A stretch of DNA of 42,586 bases, from positions 1 to 42,586 of the forward strand of contig JAQBZO010000015.1 in the NCBI GenBank assembly GCA_027622195.1, written 5' to 3'. The DNA is from Planctomycetota bacterium. GTDB taxonomy: Bacteria > Planctomycetota > Phycisphaerae > Phycisphaerales > SM1A02. Made by a program: the position numbers and the translations under genes. The notes below the pieces were generated by a model that saw only the letters and a program-made list of their open reading frames with translations, ran no database searches and had not been told where the DNA came from. Positions within the stretch are counted from its first letter, which is position 1. Every line of letters begins with the position of its first letter. Below, in pieces: positions 36,180 through 42,586 of this stretch.

Positions 36180-38813
36180 TCACGATACTCCATCGGTCAT
36201 CACGGGAGCCACTTCCTCGGTTCCATTGGACGCGTCGTCCTCTGGAGCCAACGCGCCAGCCACAAGCCGATCACCTTCCTTGAGTCGAACAACGCGCACA
36301 CCTTGGGTTGCTCGACCGATGCGGCTGATGTCGCCCGCTCGAATGCGCACCGCCATTCCACCCTCGCTCATGAAGAGGATGTTGTCCGTATCGACGACGC
36401 GGCGCACCATGACCACCGGGCCGTTGCGTTCGCTGGTTTGGATGTCGCGTCGACCTTTGCCTCCGCGACTTTGCACTCGCACCGTTCCATCTTCGCTCTG
36501 CACGAGGTACTCGCGCATCGACGTGCGCTTGCCGTATCCATTCTCGGTCAGCGTGAGTAGGTCGGCATCGTCCGAGCACACCACCGCGCCAACGACCGTG
36601 TCGCCTTCTCTGAGGTCAATGCCTGCAACGCCTGCAGCAGCTCGTCCCATGACGCGCGCGTCATTCTCGTCGAAGCGAATGCTCATGCCACTCGTCGTCG
36701 AAAGAAGAACATGATCTTCGCCGCTTGTCTGAAGCACCTCGATGAGTCCATCGCCATCATTCAATCCGACGGCGATGATGCCTGACCTATTGACGTTGCG
36801 ATACTCCTTGAGAGCCGATCGCTTGACACGACCCTGAGACGTGGCGAAGAAAATGAAATTCTCGCTCTGTTCAAACTCGTGAATCGGGAGGAATCCGCGC
36901 AGCGTTTCGCTCGTTTTGAGTTCAAGTAGATTGGCAAAGGATCGCCCCTTGCTAGTGCGAGAGAGTTCAGGAATACGGAAGACCTTGGTGCGGAACAACC
37001 GTCCCGTATTCGTAAAGCAGAGGAGGTCATCATGCGTGCTGCACACAATGAGATGCTCAGTGAAGTCACCATCGTTCGCCTGTGAACCCTTGATGCCCAC
37101 ACCACCTCGACCCTGTGCACGGTAGGTGGCGAGTGGAAGTCGCTTGACCAACCCTTGATGCGAAATCGACACGGCGACTTCGTGCTCCTTGATCAATGCA
37201 GCCATGTCGAAGTCGTTGACTTCACCCTCTTCGATCGTGGTCTTTCGGGCTGGATTGAACCGTTGCTTGAGATCCATCACCTCTTCGCGAACGATGGCCA
37301 GTATGCGCTTCGAATCAGCGAGAATCGCCTCGAATCCATCGATCTCGGCCAGCAGTGCCGTGAAGTCATTGGCGAGGCCTTCAATTTCAAGTCCAGTGAG
37401 TTGAATGAGTCGGAGAGCACCGATCGCTTCGGCCTGAACGCGCGTCAATCGCGCTCCACCTGCGAGACGACTCGATGCGGCGATGCGCTCAGGAACTCGA
37501 GGTGCGAGCGGGTGGTTCGCCTCGATTCGGAACGCGTGTTCCATCATCCCTTCGATCGCTTGCTCGCGCGTCGAACTCGCACGAATGATGCGAATCACTT
37601 CGTCAATGTCACACACCGCATAGATCAATCCCTCGAGCTTGTGCGCCGCTTGCCGAGCGCGACGAAGGAGGAACTCAGTGCGCCGACGCACCACCTCGCG
37701 GCGATGATCGATGTAACACTGGACGATGTCCTTGAATGGAAGTGTGCGGGGCTGCCCATGCACCAACGCGATGTTGATGATGCTGAATGTGGACTGCATC
37801 GGCGTGTACTCGTACAACTGCCGTTCGACCACATCTGGATCAGCACCCTTCTTGAGCAGGATAAGGATGCGAGTTTGCGCGTCGCGTCCAGAGTGATTGC
37901 GCACATCGGCGATCTCGGGAATACGCGCGACTCCTCGGTCATCCTTGCGCGTGGAGTCGACGATCTTCTCGATGATTTTCGATTGATCGACTTGGTAGGG
38001 GATCTCGGTAATGACGATCGCATTGCGGTCGCCTACTTTTTCGTGACGCACCTTTCCGCGCACTTGAATTCGTCCACGTCCGGTGGAGTAGGCATCGACG
38101 ATGCCGCGTCGGCCAATGATTGTTCCTCCCGTTGGGAAGTCTGGGCCAGGAACCATCGTGAGCAATTCGTCGATTCCGATATCAGGACGATCGATCGTTG
38201 CCATGATCGCTTCGCAGATCTCGCCGACATTGTGCGGTGGCATGCTCGAAGCCATTCCGACGGCAATGCCAGAGCTTCCATTGACAAGCAGATTTGGGAA
38301 GCGAGCAGGAAGCACAATGGGTTCATCGAGTCGGTCGTCATAGTTGCGCTTGAAGTCGACCGTTTCCTTGTCGAGGTCTTCCATCAATGAAACCGCTGCC
38401 GCAGTCATGCGCGCTTCGGTGTATCGCATCGCCGCAGCGGGGTCGCCCTCGATCGATCCGAAGTTTCCTTGCTTATCGATTAGGAGTTGGCGTGTCTTCC
38501 ACGATTGTCCAAGGTTCACGAGCGTTGGATAAATAACACTCTCGCCGTGCGGGTGGTAATTACCGCTCGTATCGCCGCAGATCTTCGCACACTTCATGTG
38601 CTTGCGACCGGGTGTGAGATTGAGATCATTCATCGCCACAAGGATGCGGCGTTGTGATGGTTTGAGTCCGTCACGCACATCGGGGAGTGCGCGATCCATG
38701 ATCGTGCTCATCGCATAAACGAGGTACGACTCGTGCAATTCACGCACGATGGGCTGCTGAAGGATGCGGTCAATGCCTTCTGGCGCAGGATCGATATTGG
38801 GTTGGTTGGTCAT
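36180..38813 (-). CDS. gyrA: DNA gyrase subunit A
   Basis: An 877-residue type II topoisomerase subunit that breaks and rejoins DNA for negative supercoiling. Winged-helix catalytic Tyr131 is in [10 protein letters not shown]; the preceding segment [20 protein letters not shown] (81-100) aligns with the E. coli quinolone region, with Ser retained at the Ser83 position and Pro at the Asp87 position. The C-terminal beta-pinwheel has a GyrA box QGRGGVG (567-573), diverged from QRRGGKG but of gyrase type, so gyrA is preferred over parC. ATG 38813 has no clear ribosome binding site. The tail is acidic ([14 protein letters not shown]). gyrB is not in the window. Confidence 0.96.
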   Translation of the reverse strand: MTNQPNIDPAPEGIDRILQQPIVRELHESYLVYAMSTIMDRALPDVRDGLKPSQRRILVAMNDLNLTPGRKHMKCAKICGDTSGNYHPHGESVIYPTLVNLGQSWKTRQLLIDKQGNFGSIEGDPAAAMRYTEARMTAAAVSLMEDLDKETVDFKRNYDDRLDEPIVLPARFPNLLVNGSSGIAVGMASSMPPHNVGEICEAIMATIDRPDIGIDELLTMVPGPDFPTGGTIIGRRGIVDAYSTGRGRIQVRGKVRHEKVGDRNAIVITEIPYQVDQSKIIEKIVDSTRKDDRGVARIPEIADVRNHSGRDAQTRILILLKKGADPDVVERQLYEYTPMQSTFSIINIALVHGQPRTLPFKDIVQCYIDHRREVVRRRTEFLLRRARQAAHKLEGLIYAVCDIDEVIRIIRASSTREQAIEGMMEHAFRIEANHPLAPRVPERIAASSRLAGGARLTRVQAEAIGALRLIQLTGLEIEGLANDFTALLAEIDGFEAILADSKRILAIVREEVMDLKQRFNPARKTTIEEGEVNDFDMAALIKEHEVAVSISHQGLVKRLPLATYRAQGRGGVGIKGSQANDGDFTEHLIVCSTHDDLLCFTNTGRLFRTKVFRIPELSRTSKGRSFANLLELKTSETLRGFLPIHEFEQSENFIFFATSQGRVKRSALKEYRNVNRSGIIAVGLNDGDGLIEVLQTSGEDHVLLSTTSGMSIRFDENDARVMGRAAAGVAGIDLREGDTVVGAVVCSDDADLLTLTENGYGKRTSMREYLVQSEDGTVRVQSRGGKGRRDIQTSERNGPVVMVRRVVDTDNILFMSEGGMAVRIRAGDISRIGRATQGVRVVRLKEGDRLVAGALAPEDDASNGTEEVAPVMTDGVS

Positions 38814-38922
38814 GGTCGGAATCAGGGCTCGCAGCGCTCCACTGCGAGTGCCAAAATTCTACCAGAAATCAGCGTAGATCCTGCGGTGAAGACCCTTCTT
38901 TCGCCGCATGTGTTTAGCCGTT

Positions 38923-39507
38923 CTAGGCCCGCTCGAGGAGTGCCAAAAACTCGGTGTTTCCGCTGCCTCCCTCGAGCGGAGATTGTGTCCACGCAGTCAC
39001 TCGAACCCCTTGCGCTTTCAGTGACAGCAAGACACGCCGTGCAACCTGTTCTGCTTCATCGCGAGCGAGAACTCCACCCACGGGAGGACGATGTGCTTCA
39101 TGGGACGCTTCGTAGTGAGGCTTGATCAATGCGATGATGCGACCACCCGATCGAAGCCAACGCAGGGCATTGGGAAGGATGAGTGCGAGCGGAGTCCACG
39201 ACACATCGACGACTACGAGATCCACTCCATCGCTTGGTGGATCAGCGTGCATCGCATTTGTTCGCTCCATCGTGACGACGCGTGCATCTTTGCGAAGAGC
39301 CCAGTCGAGCGCGCCGTATCCCGTGTCGATGGCGAACACTTGTGTGGCACCGCGCTTGAGCAAGCAGTCGGTGAATCCACCGATGTTGCATCCAAAATCA
39401 GCGCAGTGCAACCCGTGGACATCGAGTGCGAACACCTTGAGGGCATGTTCGAGTTTGTAGCCTGCACGTCCGACGAACTTCGTCGACTCTGTGACGGAAT
39501 CACTCAT
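38923..39507 (-). CDS. TlyA/FtsJ-like rRNA methyltransferase without S4 domain
   Basis: A 194-residue SAM-dependent methyltransferase. It begins at the point where the S4 RNA-binding domain of TlyA hemolysin-like rRNA 2'-O-methyltransferases normally ends: FVGRAGYKLEHALKVF, then ADFGCNIGGFTDCLL (SAM motif I), VFAIDTGYGALDWALR and VVVDVSWTPLALILP. Conserved Lys and Asp of FtsJ-type catalysis (GYKLEHAL, DVSW, and IKPHYEA) are present. The stand-alone catalytic domain may need a partner for rRNA binding. ATG 39507 overlaps the lipoprotein stop by 8 bp; lpxI is at the head of this set. Confidence 0.88.
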   Translation of the reverse strand: MSDSVTESTKFVGRAGYKLEHALKVFALDVHGLHCADFGCNIGGFTDCLLKRGATQVFAIDTGYGALDWALRKDARVVTMERTNAMHADPPSDGVDLVVVDVSWTPLALILPNALRWLRSGGRIIALIKPHYEASHEAHRPPVGGVLARDEAEQVARRVLLSLKAQGVRVTAWTQSPLEGGSGNTEFLALLERA

Positions 39508-40135
39508 CGATGGAGGGCGGCTTTCCGCAACCGACTGCGAGCGTCTGATTCCAACTCTTCATGGACTCTTCAGCGCTACCCCAAACGGACAGTTTCTCAA
39601 CCGAAAACCGCTGGGTTTTCTCAGTCATCCGCATTGCCGCAAGAAGGGTTCCGGTGGCGCTGTCCGTGATTTGGTACTCCACGGTAATTGATCCATACCC
39701 AGCACCACGGAGTTGTGTCAGAGGGGTGATGTTGCGAAGGGGCTTGTTCGGAGTGGCTTGAACAATGTGCGCATTGATCGCCAACATATTGGCGCTCCCT
39801 TGGTCGGCTTGACCTGAATTGCGCATGAACACCTTCGATAAATCGGAGGTCAAGAAGGTCGTCAAGAGCACTTGGTCGTTGAGGCTGACCCCTGTTGATC
39901 CAGCAGGGTCGATGGTCACGGGAGAAAGCTGGAATTGGGTGTAGGAGTTCCAATCGGTTCCGGGCAGGGTCCACAGTTGTCCCAACGCCTGGTTTTGAAC
40001 GTCACCCGGCCACGACTGCATGAGGACTCCCTCGCGCAGGACATCATTCGTATTGTTGCCGCCTCCTTGGCAAGCGAAGAGCACAGCGGACAAAACGAAC
40101 GCGAGAACAACGGAACGAAGAAACATTGATTTCAT
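39500..40135 (-). CDS. Lipoprotein, DUF3313-like
   Basis: A 211-residue protein with a clear lipoprotein signal: MKSMFLRSVVLAFVLSAVLF followed by lipobox LFAC (19-22). The mature part contains FQLSPVTIDPAG, a helical LTSDLSKVF region, and SITVEYQITDSATGTLLAAM, an arrangement typical of DUF3313 lipoproteins; this assignment is moderate. ATG 40135 overlaps the lpxI stop (ATGA) and tlyA-like start (8 bp), so lpxI, this lipoprotein and the methyltransferase are one unit. No ribosome binding site is evident; coupling from lpxI is likely. Confidence 0.85.
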   Translation of the reverse strand: MKSMFLRSVVLAFVLSAVLFACQGGGNNTNDVLREGVLMQSWPGDVQNQALGQLWTLPGTDWNSYTQFQLSPVTIDPAGSTGVSLNDQVLLTTFLTSDLSKVFMRNSGQADQGSANMLAINAHIVQATPNKPLRNITPLTQLRGAGYGSITVEYQITDSATGTLLAAMRMTEKTQRFSVEKLSVWGSAEESMKSWNQTLAVGCGKPPSIDE

Positions 40136-40983
40136 GGTGTGTTTTTCGAAAAAGTTTCTAAACCGAGAATACAGATGCCGAGCCGATTGGCTGCGGCAAT
40201 CACTTGTGGACGATCGACCAGAATGACTTTCCCTGCGCCGACTCCGATACACGCGCCGCCGAGTCGTGCAACGCGTTCAACCGTGGCGACTCCGATGGTG
40301 GGCACATCAGAACGGAGATCGTGGTCATGCTTCGAGGTCTTGAGGAGTGTCCAACCGCGCGCGCGACCGCAAAGTGCTGCAGCGCGATCAATCATCGCAT
40401 CGGTGCCCTCGAGCGCTTCGACAGCGACAATATCTCCTTCTCGAACGATGAGTGCTTGACCGATGTCGAGGTCGACCGCACGGGACAACAGCGCCCATCC
40501 AAATGAAACATCGCGCGAGGTCAGGGTATTGGGCAGCACCGAGCCCATCGGTCCAACCGTGGCCATGTGATCCAGGATGAATGCGGTGCTGTTGATGAGG
40601 GGGATTCCCGACGACTCAAGTTCTTCAGCGAGCGCCGCAAGCACCACATGCGTCCGACGATCGTGTCTCAGGCGACGATACCAAAGACGGATCGCACGAA
40701 GATCAGGGATGTGACGAATCAACCGCCACGGGTCGTGCATGTTGGATTTTGCCACACGACCGATCATGACTGCCTCGCGCGCTCCGCCTGCTCGAAGCAA
40801 TCGAATCCACCTTCCAAGTTGAGCGAGTCCTGCGACATGAAATGAATCGCACAGCGCGGGAAGGGAAGGATCGAATTGATTGCGAAGTCCGATGCAGATC
40901 ACACGACGATTCGCAGCGCGCATCCCGCGCGCCACGATGAGCGGGAGTTCTCCTTGTCCTGCGATGAGTCCAATCGGTTCCAC
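40132..40983 (-). CDS. lpxI: UDP-2,3-diacylglucosamine pyrophosphatase LpxI
   Basis: Hydrolyses UDP-2,3-diacylglucosamine to lipid X and UMP in lipid A synthesis; the LpxI form replaces LpxH in many bacteria. A 283-residue protein matching the family in MEPIGLIAGQGELPLIVARG, FHVAGLAQLGRWIRLLR, MIGRVAKSNMHDP and VREGDIVAVEALEGTDAMI, and GRARGWTLLKTSKHDHDLR. It starts with GTG 40983; the N-terminus fits exactly and no ATG is available in frame. No ribosome binding site is seen. It suggests a lipid-A-containing outer membrane. Confidence 0.94.
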   Translation of the reverse strand: MEPIGLIAGQGELPLIVARGMRAANRRVICIGLRNQFDPSLPALCDSFHVAGLAQLGRWIRLLRAGGAREAVMIGRVAKSNMHDPWRLIRHIPDLRAIRLWYRRLRHDRRTHVVLAALAEELESSGIPLINSTAFILDHMATVGPMGSVLPNTLTSRDVSFGWALLSRAVDLDIGQALIVREGDIVAVEALEGTDAMIDRAAALCGRARGWTLLKTSKHDHDLRSDVPTIGVATVERVARLGGACIGVGAGKVILVDRPQVIAAANRLGICILGLETFSKNTP

Positions 40984-41019
40984 ATCACAAGGATAGTCGC
41001 GGCGGTTTCTCGAACGTGG

Positions 41020-41640
41020 TCAGGATCCCGAGTGGCCGTGCATGGGCAGAAAGTCGTTCGCGCTGTGAGCGAGCGATTCCATCGTGCGGAATCGTTCGAG
41101 CAATTCGTGCGCAGTCGATCCTCGCACGACGCATGCCCGCGCCGCTTTTCGCGCAAATCCTGATGCGACCGCGTGGTCGAGTAACTGTTCGAGCGGCTCG
41201 AAGTATCCATCTTGATCGAGGAGACCGATGGGCGCCGGGTGGCGACCAATCACCCGTCCCACAAGAGTCTCAAAAAACTCTTCGTAGGTTCCCAGTCCAC
41301 CTGGAAGGACGAGAAATGCATCGGCGCGTTCAATCAAAATGTGTTTGCGTTCAGCCATCGATGGCACGACGATGAGTTCGTCGCATCCAGTCCACCCTTG
41401 TTCGAGTTTGAGAAACTGCTCAGTGATGATGCCCGTCACTCGACCTCCGTGTGACTTTGCGCTTCGTGCAACGGCTCCCATGAGTCCGATTCCGCCTCCG
41501 CCGTAGACCAGTTCGATGCCGGCATGCGCGAGCGCGATGCCGGTCTCTTCGGCGAGTCTGGTGTAGGACGGATTGTTTCCCGACGCACTGCCGCAGTAGA
41601 CGGTCACGCGCGAGAGCACTGGAGTCGTCGATCGAGTCAT
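41020..41640 (-). CDS. LOG-family nucleoside-5'-monophosphate phosphoribohydrolase
   Basis: A 206-residue Rossmann protein of the TIGR00730/LOG type; such enzymes split ribose 5-phosphate from cytokinin or purine nucleotides. Motifs: VTVYCGSASG, VYGGGGIGLMG, SMAERKH (94-100) and PGGLGTYEE (113-121), the signature of catalysis. Lengths near 190 are usual. ATG 41640 lacks a ribosome binding site, and its start codon overlaps the divergent start at 41639, so one of the two is suspect; a GTG start at VTVYCG is possible. lpxI lies 36 bp downstream. Confidence 0.92.
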   Translation of the reverse strand: MTRSTTPVLSRVTVYCGSASGNNPSYTRLAEETGIALAHAGIELVYGGGGIGLMGAVARSAKSHGGRVTGIITEQFLKLEQGWTGCDELIVVPSMAERKHILIERADAFLVLPGGLGTYEEFFETLVGRVIGRHPAPIGLLDQDGYFEPLEQLLDHAVASGFARKAARACVVRGSTAHELLERFRTMESLAHSANDFLPMHGHSGS

Positions 41641-42586
41641 GGCGACTGACTACGATAACGATGTGGCGCGCTTGAACAGACTCGTCTTTGTGGCATCGAC
41701 TGCGATCTGCGCGATCGCCGCAGGACGATGCCTCGTCTCCTTCGCACCATCGGTCTGGTTCGATGTCGATCCCTCGTTCGACGGGATGCCGTTTCTTGGA
41801 CTCGGCCCCCTCGGAAGCATGGTGCTTGACGCCTTCACCTTGTTTTTTGCAGCGATCGTGCTCATCCTGCGTGCATCAGCCCTCGGAAGAATGGGGGCGA
41901 CTGCTCTTCTGTTGGTGATTCCTGGCGCTCTCGTTGCAGCCTTCTTCGGATCCAACAATCTCGACGATGGTTGGCGCGGAGCAACATGGTGCGCTGGTGC
42001 TTTCGGAGCTCTCGCTCTCTTTGCCGCTCTCTCAGGACGCGATGAGGTCGCGCGCCGATCGCGTTCGGTGTGCGTCGCCGTCCTTTTGTCAGTGGGCGCA
42101 GCACTCGTCGTCAAAGGATGCTGGCAGGTGCTGGTGGAGCACGCGCAAACAGTCGCTGCATTCGAGAGTAATCGCGGAGCGCTCTTTGCTGCACAAGGAT
42201 GGTTCGATGGATCTCCTCAAGCACTGACCTATGAAAGACGATTGTTGCAGAACGAAGCAACGGGTTGGTTTGGACTCTCGAATATTTTCAGCGCGATCGC
42301 TGCAGTCATCTCCATCGCGATCGGATCCCTTGCCCTCCACTTCCGCAAACAAATGGAACCTTTTGCATGCGCCGCGATGATGCTGGTCGCCGTGCTGTGC
42401 GGTGCACTTGTCCTCTACAACGGCGGCAAGGGAGCCATCGGAGCGCTGATTCTTGGTGCATCGATCGCCTTCGCGTCGACACGATCACCCAAGTGGATGT
42501 CGTGGAGCGCACGTTTCATGATCGCGATTCCATTCGCTATTGCGATCGCCGTGTGTGTCCGCGCATTGTTCCCAGGAGCGGCATTT
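41639..42586 (+). CDS. O-antigen-ligase-like polytopic membrane protein, truncated by window end
   Basis: At least 316 residues, open to the right edge. About eight membrane segments can be traced, including LVFVASTAICAIAAGR, TALLLVIPGALVAAFF, SVCVAVLLSVGAALVV and FACAAMMLVAVLCGALVLY, with LVLYNGGKGAIGALILG near the end, placed like the ser/gly-rich turn of O-antigen ligases (Wzy-C fold). Function as ligase or polymerase of envelope glycan is a guess from that shape. The start ATG 41639 shares bases with the divergent LOG start; GTG 41662 is the alternative. Confidence 0.75.
   Translation, partial: MATDYDNDVARLNRLVFVASTAICAIAAGRCLVSFAPSVWFDVDPSFDGMPFLGLGPLGSMVLDAFTLFFAAIVLILRASALGRMGATALLLVIPGALVAAFFGSNNLDDGWRGATWCAGAFGALALFAALSGRDEVARRSRSVCVAVLLSVGAALVVKGCWQVLVEHAQTVAAFESNRGALFAAQGWFDGSPQALTYERRLLQNEATGWFGLSNIFSAIAAVISIAIGSLALHFRKQMEPFACAAMMLVAVLCGALVLYNGGKGAIGALILGASIAFASTRSPKWMSWSARFMIAIPFAIAIAVCVRALFPGAAF

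Noticed and set aside
37155-38390. 411-residue open frame on the plus strand opposite gyrA
   Set aside because: It is the complement of a well-supported gyrA frame, has no recognisable domain and reflects codon usage.

Overview
This is a dense, moderately GC-rich, Gram-negative-type chromosomal segment made almost entirely of core genes. Lipid A chemistry (LpxI), Lol-type lipoprotein export and TonB/ExbD genes indicate a cell with an outer membrane. The signed gene set looks most like a planctomycete, probably of the Phycisphaerae: a stand-alone TSCPD protein, a GlmU reduced to its uridylyltransferase half, an S6-SSB-L9 cluster without S18, a GyrA with a planctomycete/chlamydia-like active-site segment, and an HD-GYP protein behind ClpC. 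That lineage call is inference. I see no prophage, insertion sequence, CRISPR array or defence island.

Layout: (1) 1-5925: truncated purC on the minus strand, then a plus-strand set of a TIM-barrel-like hypothetical, a small HhH protein and mfd. (2) 5892-11682, minus: tRNA-Gln, glmU-N, prs, rplY, pth, rpsF, an intrinsic terminator, ssb, a promoter, rplI, a second terminator and an orphan TSCPD gene. The glmU-prs-ctc-pth order with mfd nearby resembles the classical Bacillus arrangement, but mfd is on the opposite strand. (3) 11683-11963: a hairpin-rich intergenic region of unknown role. (4) 11964-19012: aldehyde dehydrogenase, ychF (minus), then pbp2-rodA-rsmG with ATGA overlaps. (5) 18933-22308: thiolase, a secreted hypothetical and the remnant of an SDR epimerase (minus), with fbp divergent. 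(6) 22313-28307: clpC plus an HD-GYP signalling protein (minus), and a divergent secreted protein resembling a peptidase-MA fold without its catalytic motif. (7) 28321-31395: nnrE-lolC/E-lolD (minus). (8) 31426-34285: glycosyltransferase, surE and S1/P1 nuclease. (9) 34299-38813: gyrA-STAS-exbD-tonB (minus). (10) 38923-41640: lpxI, a lipoprotein, a TlyA/FtsJ-like methyltransferase and a LOG protein (minus). (11) A truncated O-antigen-ligase-like membrane protein runs off the right edge.

Functionally the window combines DNA and RNA maintenance (Mfd, GyrA, SSB, RsmG, TlyA-like), translation (L9, S6, L25, Pth, YchF, tRNA-Gln), envelope assembly (PBP2/RodA, LolC/E-LolD, LpxI, GlmU-N, TonB/ExbD), nucleotide metabolism (PurC, Prs, SurE, S1/P1) and protein quality control with c-di-GMP-type signalling (ClpC/HD-GYP). 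Many genes are packed with 1-14 bp overlaps. Shine-Dalgarno sequences are clear in the ribosomal cluster, ychF, fbp, clpC and lolD, but absent before many other starts, so several start positions are provisional.

I found no convincing new multi-gene system. The observations most worth following are the six-hairpin region beside tRNA-Gln, an epimerase gene collapsed to its two ends, the palindrome abutting the rplI promoter, and two divergent genes whose proposed start codons overlap.
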